This document shows, in pieces, positions 1 through 5,801 of a stretch of DNA of 9,337 bases. Position 1 is the first letter of the stretch; each line of letters begins with the position of its first letter. Under the pieces are notes generated by a model that was given only the letters and a program-made list of their open reading frames with translations, made no database searches and was not told the DNA's origin. The position numbers and the translations under genes are program-made. The stretch comes from Planctomycetota bacterium. GTDB taxonomy: Bacteria > Planctomycetota > Phycisphaerae > Sedimentisphaerales > Anaerohalosphaeraceae. The stretch spans positions 1-9,337 of the forward strand of contig QNBS01000070.1 of the NCBI GenBank assembly GCA_003644175.1. Direction: 5' to 3'.

Positions 1-869
1 CCCAGGTCATACCATCTAAAACCTTTCTTGCGAGCATAGCGTATGCCATCCCACTGGATTAGATATGATACCCGGCTCGTCAGGGCAGCCTTTGTATTGG
101 CCCTGAACAGGTTCACCGCCGTATCTCCAAGCAAACTCGACACATGTCCTGAAATCAGGGCACCTTCCTCTTCGCACAAAGCCACGCGCATTCTCTCTGA
201 TTCCGGCAGCGACTTCTGCACTTCAACAAAAAATGCCGGATCCAAGTCCACATCAAATTGCTTTTTCTTACGAAACGCTTTGTACAGGTCGTAGAACCGC
301 ATAAGCGATTCAACAGAGTAATCGCTTCCAAGAGAATTGGTTCCAGCCTCGGCCCTTTTCAGATTGTTGCGCCATTTTTGCGAAAGGTTTTTGCGAAGAT
401 CAGCCAGTGACGGACTAAGATCGAGCAGTAAGGTTCGATACGGCCTGACTCTTGTTGATATCGAAAACCCGCAATCCAGGAACATAGATGCTCGTTCTGC
501 ATTCCACGATTCGCAACCAATCGCCGGTTGTATCCGCAACAGCAGCCCTTGACTATGAACATACTCTTCTATCAGCACATTGAGGCACTCTCTCAACCGG
601 GAACCGGCCCTCTCACCATTTCGCCGAACCAACGGTCCCCCATTAATGTATGCTATTCCGCCTCCCACCAGAGGGACCCTCTTTATCCGCACATCCGCTA
701 ATCCAATGGCTTCTTCATCCTCTTCTATAACCACATGTTCGCTGACGGCATTCACCCGTCCTGCGCAGGCCGTCCCGAAATCCCAAAGCTGACGATAATT
801 GTAATCACCAAAAGACCGAGCAAGTCGTTGCCATTCGGTTCGATCAATAGTCCTGATTGTCGCTGACAT
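1..869 (-). CDS. FemAB/CelD-like GNAT-fold acyltransferase, 3' end cut by window edge
   Basis: The minus-strand frame is open from the ATG at 869-867 to base 1, giving 289 full codons and no stop, so the C-terminus lies outside the window. Family features: a basic segment at about residues 159-175 (DLRKNLSQKWRNNLKRAEA), typical of the Acetyltransf_6 (PF13480)/FemAB-like fold, then a second GNAT-like half with LFRANTKAAL near 254 and a GFRWYDLG end at 283-290 that matches the family's conserved 'G...YDLGG' strand. Known members transfer aminoacyl or acyl groups in peptidoglycan bridges or exopolysaccharide. Here the likely acceptor is an amino sugar of the polysaccharide, which is inference from context. 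The start has GAGAGG at 872-877, very close to the ATG. It follows the deacetylase stop by 17 bases, so the two are probably co-transcribed. The family call is fairly sure; donor and acceptor are unknown. Confidence 0.82.
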   Translation of the reverse strand, partial: MSATIRTIDRTEWQRLARSFGDYNYRQLWDFGTACAGRVNAVSEHVVIEEDEEAIGLADVRIKRVPLVGGGIAYINGGPLVRRNGERAGSRLRECLNVLIEEYVHSQGLLLRIQPAIGCESWNAERASMFLDCGFSISTRVRPYRTLLLDLSPSLADLRKNLSQKWRNNLKRAEAGTNSLGSDYSVESLMRFYDLYKAFRKKKQFDVDLDPAFFVEVQKSLPESERMRVALCEEEGALISGHVSSLLGDTAVNLFRANTKAALTSRVSYLIQWDGIRYARKKGFRWYDL

Positions 870-886
870 AACCTCTCAATCCACGT

Positions 887-1546
887 CTATCTTAACCGTT
901 TGATCGCTGTTTTAATCCTGCACATGATGAGATCCGGCGACAGCGGGCCTTTGGACAGCATTTTCTCAACGGACACAGGATCGTCCCAGGCAGAAATCGT
1001 GTTGCGAGCCTGAAGCCACGCCTGCCGGGAGGCGCTGCCTCGATCGCTGGTGTACACTCTTCTGTACCCCGCCTGTTTTAAAAATCGCAGCACCCGAAGG
1101 TCATAAGAGCCAAATGGACAGGATGCCTCCCGGACGCTGCGTCCGATCATTTGCTCTAATATCTGCCGTGAGTCATGAACCTCGCATCTGAGATCATCAT
1201 CATTCAACTTGCGCCAATCCAGATGTTTCATCCCATGCGACCCTATGACAAAGCCGGCTTCGGCCAATTGCCTTACATCCGACTTGCTCATATATCCACT
1301 TTGTCCGAGCAGGCCAACGGGTACAAAGAAGCTGGCTCCCATATTTCGCTCTCTAAGCGCAGGGGCGACAATCTCCATATCCGAGGCATTCCCGTCGTCA
1401 ACAGTTATACACACACCCACACGGCCCCGTATGACCTCCAGAACGGCTTTGAACTGTGCCTCACGGAGCCATACATCCCTCTCTTCGGCACACACATCAG
1501 TGCCCGTGTTTCCAATCCCATGGAATGTCACATTGGCGACCTTCAT
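887..1546 (-). CDS. Polysaccharide deacetylase family protein (CE4, PF01522)
   Basis: This 219-residue protein probably removes N- or O-acetyl groups from a polysaccharide or its lipid-linked unit. It opens with MKVANVTFHGIG, the usual first strand of exopolysaccharide-locus deacetylases. Motif 1 is TVDDG at 48-52 (D50 candidate base, D51 metal ligand). Motif 2 is SHGMKH at 103-108 (H104 and H108 metal ligands). Motif 3 is PFGSYD at 144-149, without the Arg of the classical RxPY form. No obvious motif-5 histidine appears near the C-terminus. The frame stays open upstream to 1666, but that stretch overlaps the GNAT gene and reads as an Arg/Ser-rich tail with no family match, so I chose the ATG at 1546, preceded by TAGG six bases away. 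A GTG at 1579 is the main alternative. It starts 71 bases after the GNAT stop and ends 17 before the FemAB-like gene. No signal peptide is visible, so it may act in the cytoplasm. Confidence 0.88.
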   Translation of the reverse strand: MKVANVTFHGIGNTGTDVCAEERDVWLREAQFKAVLEVIRGRVGVCITVDDGNASDMEIVAPALRERNMGASFFVPVGLLGQSGYMSKSDVRQLAEAGFVIGSHGMKHLDWRKLNDDDLRCEVHDSRQILEQMIGRSVREASCPFGSYDLRVLRFLKQAGYRRVYTSDRGSASRQAWLQARNTISAWDDPVSVEKMLSKGPLSPDLIMCRIKTAIKRLR

Positions 1547-1617
1547 CGTTTGCCTACAACGTTTACGCTCATTTTCCACGCACTGACTGCTCTTGCCCGA
1601 TGCACTCCAGGAAGGGA

Positions 1618-2238
1618 CTATTGTGTCGTTCTGCATCGATTCCGAAGAATCCACACACGCCCGCACAAAACCATTCTAACCGCACTTCCTATTAGAGAAA
1701 AACCTGCCTTTTGTATCCCGCGAATCGACGGCACATTCCAGGATTTGCAGTCAACATATACATTAGAGACTTGATCGTGGTCCATCAATGTCCTGACAAT
1801 CGTCTCCAGCATGGTCGGATAGACACCTCTTCCGCGATACTGTGGGAACACGAAACAACTAAGAATCGTCGCATCGTCTTCCTCCAAAGCAACAAAATAA
1901 TCCGTCCTGTTCTTATGACCACGTGACCAGCATATTCCTGCTATCTCTCCTTCAATCCACCCAAGCCACAGTTCACAGCCCTTGGCGAACAGTTTGTCAA
2001 GTTCCCGAATTAGCTCAGGACCCCTCGTCATCTGCAACTTGCTGATAATGTTCGGGCCAACGGCCGATCGTGCTCTATACCTTTCTGTAAGCAATCCGGG
2101 CACGGCACAGGCGCTTGACCTCTCGGTCTTTCTATAGACCATGCTGACATGAACAGGTATCGCACGTCTGACAACATGTCGCATCAGCCCGATCGGCCCA
2201 CGTTCTTTCCACGCCCTGCAGAGTCTTCGGACAATCAT
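1618..2238 (-). CDS. GNAT family N-acetyltransferase
   Basis: This 206-residue protein has a C-terminal GNAT domain from about residue 65. The acetyl-CoA pyrophosphate loop is QYRGRG at 133-138, in the context FVFPQYRGRGVYPTML, followed by NVPSIRGIQKAGF at 168-180, the usual helix-4/strand-5 region. The first 40 residues are rich in Arg and Lys (RRLCRAW, RHVVRRA) and could form an amphipathic membrane-binding helix; that is inference. The ATG at 2238 has a good ribosome binding site (AAGGGGG at 2246-2252, 7 bases away). Between the glycosyltransferase and the deacetylase, it most likely acylates an amino group on the repeat-unit sugar, perhaps one exposed by the deacetylase. Substrate and acyl donor cannot be read from sequence. 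Ribosomal or antibiotic GNAT roles are possible but fit the context poorly. Confidence 0.85.
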   Translation of the reverse strand: MIVRRLCRAWKERGPIGLMRHVVRRAIPVHVSMVYRKTERSSACAVPGLLTERYRARSAVGPNIISKLQMTRGPELIRELDKLFAKGCELWLGWIEGEIAGICWSRGHKNRTDYFVALEEDDATILSCFVFPQYRGRGVYPTMLETIVRTLMDHDQVSNVYVDCKSWNVPSIRGIQKAGFSLIGSAVRMVLCGRVWILRNRCRTTQ

Positions 2239-2298
2239 TCACCAGCCCCCTTGCTGCATCTGCCACGGACCAGTTTGGCTGAGACTTCCCATGGCAGG

Positions 2299-3273
2299 CT
2301 AAAAGTTCCTCTCACAGACTATTTCCTTGTTCATTAGCAGATTCCTCCAGTCGGTCACACAGAAAAGTCCGCCGATCAGATATATCTTCGCTCTCTCGAA
2401 ACAACTCCGCCCATCTTTCCTGCTGATCAGCCCGGCGACGGTCCAGTACGGAACCCTCAAAAAGAAGAAACAGGCGGTTGCCAGACATGCCAACAAAAAG
2501 GATAGTTTGCCAAGGTGCTTTCGCACGAATATAAGCTTGCTTCCGTGTAGCTGCAGGAGGAATCTATCGGCCGCTTTTTTCGTGTTCTGCCCGCCGAGGT
2601 GGATTATTTCAGCTTCCGGCGTAAACATAACCTTCCATCCGGCCTTCTTAAAACGATAGCACCAGTCGGGGTCGTCGCCATAGACGAAATACGTCGGATC
2701 CATCACACCCACCTGCTCGATGGCCTCCTTGCGGACCAGTGCATAACAGCCGCAAATCGTCTCCACTTCACGAACTTCATCGAAGTCCCACCAGGTCATA
2801 TATTCCCTGCCGAAAAACCTGCTCCTGGGAAAGATCTTGTTCAGACAGGTTGCCGAAAGAAACATATTCAACGCTGATGGATACAAGAAGCAATCCCTCC
2901 GTAGCGTCCTGTCGAAACTAAGGATTTTGCAACCAACCACCGCAGCGTCGGTATGGTCATCTGCAAACTTGACTGTCTTGGCGATCGCATTGTCAAGGAC
3001 AATCGTGTCTGAGTTCAATAGCAGCACATATCTGCCTGTAGCAATCTCAATGCCCTGGTTATTCGCCTTTATGAAGCCCTTGTTTTCATCATTTTCGATG
3101 ATTCTGACTTCAGAGAATTCCTTTCTCACCATCTCTACGCTGCCGTCTTCGGAGGCGTTGTCAACATAAATAATTTCAAAGTCAATTCCACTTGTTTGAT
3201 CGTACACCGACTCCAAACAATCATATAAGAGGCCACGAACATTCCAGGCCACTACAATTATCGAAACATCCAT
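2299..3273 (-). CDS. Family 2 glycosyltransferase (WbbL/rhamnosyltransferase-like)
   Basis: This 324-residue GT-A fold enzyme (GT2, PF00535 type) transfers a sugar from a nucleotide donor to a growing polysaccharide unit at the cytoplasmic membrane face. It starts with the SIIVVAWN strand at 4-11. It has the YVDNASEDGS nucleotide-binding turn at 36-45 (D38), GFIKANNQG at 66-74, a metal-binding DxD-like LLNSDT at 85-90, CGCYALVRKEAI at 174-185 and an acceptor/catalytic region YGDDPDWCYRFKKAGW at 198-213. This order is typical of the WbbL/rhamnosyltransferase group. A hydrophobic segment at about 258-282 may anchor it to the membrane. The ATG at 3273 is preferred over an in-frame TTG at 3294 because the GAGGA ribosome site at 3283-3287 lies between the two and serves only the ATG. 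Presence of RmlC- and RmlD-like genes upstream suggests a deoxysugar donor. The donor is not provable here. Confidence 0.93.
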   Translation of the reverse strand: MDVSIIVVAWNVRGLLYDCLESVYDQTSGIDFEIIYVDNASEDGSVEMVRKEFSEVRIIENDENKGFIKANNQGIEIATGRYVLLLNSDTIVLDNAIAKTVKFADDHTDAAVVGCKILSFDRTLRRDCFLYPSALNMFLSATCLNKIFPRSRFFGREYMTWWDFDEVREVETICGCYALVRKEAIEQVGVMDPTYFVYGDDPDWCYRFKKAGWKVMFTPEAEIIHLGGQNTKKAADRFLLQLHGSKLIFVRKHLGKLSFLLACLATACFFFLRVPYWTVAGLISRKDGRSCFERAKIYLIGGLFCVTDWRNLLMNKEIVCERNF

Positions 3274-3282
3274 TTCGCTATA

Positions 3283-3287
3283 TCCTC
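3283..3287 (-). promoter_or_regulatory. Ribosome binding site of the GT2 gene
   Basis: The mRNA-sense GAGGA lies 9 bases before the ATG at 3273. It falls inside the longer reading that would begin at TTG 3294, which argues against that longer start. Confidence 0.6.
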
Positions 3288-3321
3288 GAAACAAAATGCA
3301 AAATAAAAATCAGAAGCAACC

Positions 3322-3344
3322 CTCTTCATGATCAACATGAAAAG
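3322..3344 (-). repeat. Inverted repeat / RNA hairpin between the SDR and GT2 genes
   Basis: Arms 3322-3330 and 3336-3344 form a 9-bp stem in the transcript (CUUUUCAUG and CAUGAAGAG, with one G-U pair) around a 5-base loop. It begins 5 bases after the SDR stop codon. A T-rich stretch (GATTTTTATTTTG, 3299-3311) follows about 10 bases later, too far for a standard intrinsic terminator. It could partly attenuate readthrough or protect the upstream mRNA 3' end. The stem is AU-rich and only moderately stable, so a chance match is possible. Confidence 0.45.
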
Positions 3345-3349
3345 CGGAC

Positions 3350-4309
3350 TTACGCATTATCAATTTTTCTAAAAACACGAATATTGTAGAATTCATCGCT
3401 GTCGTACGGCTCAAATCGCTCCTTGTTGGTATAGAGATGCTCAATGGTGTCCTTTGCATCATGCTGCGGCTGAAAGCCTAACGAAGTCCTCGCCCGTCCA
3501 ATTGACACCTTGTAATTGCGAAAGTCCTGAATATTCTTCAGTTCAATGGCAATCTTCCTGCCGCTCAGTTTTTCTATCTCGTACTTGACCATATCGCCGA
3601 CCTGCCCGACGGTGTAGTTGTCCGAGGCCACATTAAACACTCCGCTAATGCAATAATTGGCCTGAATAGCCCGCATATAGGCCGTGGTCGCATCCCGGAT
3701 GTCAAGGATCGGACGCCAAATGGAAGGGTTGTTTACTGTTAGCTTGCCGGTTTCCATGGCAAATTTGAACATTGTGTTCACGATCAAATCCAGCCTCATT
3801 CGGGGGCTATATCCGCAAACGGTTCCTTTTCTTAGGGCAATTACAGAAAAGTTTTCATCCTGCAACTGTAACACTCCACGTTCGCCCTGGAGTTTGGATA
3901 TGCCATAAGGATAACCGCATGTTACCGGGCAGTCTTCGTCATACAACTCGTCCACCGTATAGCCGTAAACAGAACACGATGAGGCATAAATAAATCGCTT
4001 TACTCCTGCGTTCTTGGCGATATACGCCAGGTACGAAGGCAAGGCGCCATTGAAAACAAAGTTCTTGGACGGATCGTATTCCGCCATAGGATCGTTTGAT
4101 AATCCCGCAAGGAAAATAATCTGCTCATACTGCGACAGATCATCTTCGGTACAATGGAAAAGATCCTTCCGGACGACATTGACTTCTTTGGGAAGATTAT
4201 TGCCGAACCACATCAAGTCAATAACATCGATTTCATAACCATGCTCAAGCAGAACGGGAATAACCGCCGAACCAACATATCCCGCGCCGCCGGCCACCAG
4301 AATCTTCAT
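3350..4309 (-). CDS. Extended-SDR NAD-dependent sugar epimerase/reductase (WcaG/GalE-like)
   Basis: This 319-residue protein acts on a nucleotide sugar in the cytoplasm. It has the extended-SDR cofactor loop GGAGYVGS at 7-14, IFLAGLSNDP at 65-74, the catalytic Ser region SSCSVYGY at 110-117 and the YxxxK pair Y135/K139 in GYPYGISK. WRPILDIRD at 198-206 is the usual substrate-side segment. The Thr-Asp-Glu triad of 4,6-dehydratases (RmlB, GMD) is absent, replaced by Ser-Cys-Ser, so an epimerase or ketoreductase is favoured over a dehydratase. Length matches the family. Two ATGs compete (4315 and 4309); AGGAG at 4317-4321 is 1 base from the first but 7 from the second, so the second was taken. 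It starts 20 bases after the RmlD-like stop, and the pair with RmlC suggests one deoxysugar pathway. The exact reaction is not assignable. Confidence 0.92.
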   Translation of the reverse strand: MKILVAGGAGYVGSAVIPVLLEHGYEIDVIDLMWFGNNLPKEVNVVRKDLFHCTEDDLSQYEQIIFLAGLSNDPMAEYDPSKNFVFNGALPSYLAYIAKNAGVKRFIYASSCSVYGYTVDELYDEDCPVTCGYPYGISKLQGERGVLQLQDENFSVIALRKGTVCGYSPRMRLDLIVNTMFKFAMETGKLTVNNPSIWRPILDIRDATTAYMRAIQANYCISGVFNVASDNYTVGQVGDMVKYEIEKLSGRKIAIELKNIQDFRNYKVSIGRARTSLGFQPQHDAKDTIEHLYTNKERFEPYDSDEFYNIRVFRKIDNA

Positions 4310-4316
4310 ACTCATA

Positions 4317-4321
4317 CTCCT
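4317..4321 (-). promoter_or_regulatory. Ribosome binding site deciding the SDR start
   Basis: AGGAG in mRNA sense sits 7 bases before the ATG at 4309 and only 1 base before the ATG at 4315, so it supports the shorter protein beginning MKILVAGG. Confidence 0.65.
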
Positions 4322-4329
4322 CTAATCGT

Positions 4330-5052
4330 TTATGACTTGTTTACCAGCTCGTTATACTTGTCAACGTTTAAGGACGTGTCCACCGGAACGGAAAACGACA
4401 CGTCATTGATGGACAGATCACCAATCTGTTTCGAAGGATCGAGGCTATTGGCAAACTCCATGACCGTTTTTCGCTTGCCTCCGACGTGGACAACTCCGGT
4501 GGCGTCGATATCCACCAGTTTGCTGATCATACCGGCAATCACAGATACGCTCTCTCGGCTGGTCCACTGATCGACGAACGCTTTTTCGTACGGGAAGACA
4601 TCCGGCCCGAACGTCGTTCTGATGATCAGCGACTTGTCATACAGTCGCACAGCACACTCGCCGCCTAATTTCGACCATGCATATTTATTGACGGGGAACA
4701 CCGGGTCGTCTTCCTTATAGTTTCCCTTATCCCCCTTGAAAACATAATCGGTGCAGACGTAGATCAGCCTGGCGTTGAATTCGGCGCAGAGTTTGACAAC
4801 GTTGGCCGTCCCGACAATATTGACTTCGATCGCCTTTACAGGGTCTTTGTCTATGAGAGGAGGGGAAGTAAAGGCGGCACAATGAAGCATCACATCAAAG
4901 CCACCAGGCTCAAAATAAGCCTTCATCTGCCCATAATCAGTTATGTCGTAATCCTCGATGTCCGTATACTCGATATCGGGTCGAATCTTCTTAAACGTTG
5001 TGCCCAACAATCCATTACCGCCGGTGAATACAATTTTTGACTCGTTTGCCAC
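4330..5052 (-). CDS. RmlD-like NAD(P)-dependent sugar reductase (dTDP-4-dehydrorhamnose reductase family)
   Basis: This 240-residue SDR of the RmlD substrate-binding family (PF04321) would reduce a 4-keto group of a nucleotide-linked deoxysugar. Motifs: cofactor loop TGGNGLLG at 10-17, HCAAFT at 57-62, the hallmark CTDYVFKGDKG at 100-110 (catalytic T101), EDDP at 114-117, Y124 and K128 in NKYAWSKLGGE, and a C-terminal VPVDTSLNVDKY that recalls the family's substrate-binding end. RmlD is usually near 290-300 residues; this one is about 50 shorter, with the loss between the YxxxK helix and the C-terminal strand. The start is GTG at 5052, backed by AAGGGG at 5061-5066, 8 bases away; no ATG fits. 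It follows the RmlC-like gene by 20 bases. A methionine adenosyltransferase beta-subunit-like role is a poor fit. Product stereochemistry is unknown. Confidence 0.88.
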   Translation of the reverse strand: MANESKIVFTGGNGLLGTTFKKIRPDIEYTDIEDYDITDYGQMKAYFEPGGFDVMLHCAAFTSPPLIDKDPVKAIEVNIVGTANVVKLCAEFNARLIYVCTDYVFKGDKGNYKEDDPVFPVNKYAWSKLGGECAVRLYDKSLIIRTTFGPDVFPYEKAFVDQWTSRESVSVIAGMISKLVDIDATGVVHVGGKRKTVMEFANSLDPSKQIGDLSINDVSFSVPVDTSLNVDKYNELVNKS

Positions 5053-5060
5053 TGATGAAT

Positions 5061-5066
5061 CCCCTT
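5061..5066 (-). promoter_or_regulatory. Ribosome binding site of the RmlD-like gene (GTG start)
   Basis: AAGGGG in mRNA sense lies 8 bases before the GTG at 5052. It supports this non-ATG start, which puts the cofactor loop 10 residues into the protein, as usual for the family. Confidence 0.6.
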
Positions 5067-5072
5067 AGTTTC

Positions 5073-5711
5073 TTACAGTTGTCCGTGAATGAAGTTATCC
5101 GACCGCTCATCCGCCTGCCAGACTTCCAGCGCAAAACCGTCTCTGTCCTTATCGGTTATGAGTTCAGTTGACGATGCGATTCCCCTAAATTCCTCCGCTA
5201 ATTTCGGGTTGCATAATGACCAGTCAATGTCAGGGGCCAGTGGCGATATCCCGGCTTCACAGCCCGGGCTGTACTGTCCCGAACAGAAGTACTCGATCAG
5301 CGTATCTTCCGTGAAGAAATTGCCATGTGCAAATCCCGGGGGAACCCATATCCACTCCGCCCAGTCCGCATCCGCCCGGGCCGGCATATCGTAGCAGATT
5401 ATCTTCCCGAATGTCGGAGACGCCTTGCGTATATCCAGGACCATATCCACCATCCGCCCCGACAGCGTCCGCACGAGCTTTCCCATATAAGGGTTCCACT
5501 GAAAGTGCAGCCCGCGTATGACGCCCGGTCGCGAAAAGCTCTCATTACACTGAACAAACTCAACCCCCTTCATAAACCCCATCTCCGGATAATCCGCAAA
5601 ATCACTCCTTCTGAAGTGCTCCGTAAAATATCCCCGATGGTCGCAGAAGCGAGCAAATCTTACAACCTTCACGTCTTCAATTGTCAGCGTCTTAATCTCT
5701 GTTATCTTCAT
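5073..5711 (-). CDS. dTDP-4-dehydrorhamnose 3,5-epimerase family protein (RmlC-like)
   Basis: This 212-residue cupin of the RmlC family (PF00908) would epimerise C3 and/or C5 of a 4-keto-6-deoxy nucleotide sugar. Visible core: FCDHRGYFTEHFRRSDF at 22-38, NESFSRPGVIRGLHFQ at 56-71 with R66 and candidate base H69, K78, the LDIRKASPTFGK strand at 92-103, VPPGFAHG at 123-130 with H129, and Y141, Y147 and E152 in the EYFCSGQYSPGCE stretch. Their spacing matches the active site of characterised RmlC. A KD pair at 188-189 probably supplies the Asp that partners the base. At 212 residues it is longer than the usual 180-185, with the extra length in the C-terminal third. The ATG at 5711 has an ideal ribosome site; an ATG at 5792 has none and adds 27 residues without family match. 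The true substrate could be a dTDP-, GDP- or CDP-linked hexose or heptose. Confidence 0.92.
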   Translation of the reverse strand: MKITEIKTLTIEDVKVVRFARFCDHRGYFTEHFRRSDFADYPEMGFMKGVEFVQCNESFSRPGVIRGLHFQWNPYMGKLVRTLSGRMVDMVLDIRKASPTFGKIICYDMPARADADWAEWIWVPPGFAHGNFFTEDTLIEYFCSGQYSPGCEAGISPLAPDIDWSLCNPKLAEEFRGIASSTELITDKDRDGFALEVWQADERSDNFIHGQL

Positions 5712-5718
5712 TGTTTCT

Positions 5719-5723
5719 TCCTC
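5719..5723 (-). promoter_or_regulatory. Ribosome binding site deciding the RmlC-like start
   Basis: GAGGA in mRNA sense, 7 bases before the ATG at 5711. It selects this start over the in-frame ATG at 5792, which has no purine-rich site. The 90-base gap upstream of this gene (5712-5801) is the longest in the operon. I see no clear promoter or terminator in it, only a short palindrome at 5768-5778. Confidence 0.65.
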
Positions 5724-5801
5724 ATTTGCATCAACCTTAAGCAATTCTATTTGGTCGCATGATACCCCAGGCAGCCTGACCGCACATTGCATGTAGTTGG
5801 G

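Noticed and set aside
359..562. Minus-strand open frame of 67 codons
   Set aside because: It lies in another frame within the FemAB-like gene, whose own frame is open for the whole 869 bases and has family motifs.
1547..1666. 40-residue N-terminal extension of the deacetylase
   Set aside because: It overlaps the GNAT gene's 3' end and has no family similarity. The MKVANVTFHGIG start fits the usual first strand of these enzymes.
1175..1774. Plus-strand open frame of 199 codons
   Set aside because: It lies opposite the deacetylase and GNAT genes, which both carry clear family motifs. Its translation is low-complexity and matches nothing I recognise.
3350..4309. Assigning the SDR as RmlB (dTDP-glucose 4,6-dehydratase)
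   Set aside because: The dehydratase Thr-Asp-Glu motif is missing; the equivalent position reads Ser-Cys-Ser before VYG.
5768..5778. CAGGCAGCCTG palindrome as an operator or terminator
   Set aside because: It has five-base arms with a one-base centre. It is too short to form an RNA hairpin and is expected by chance in a window of this size.
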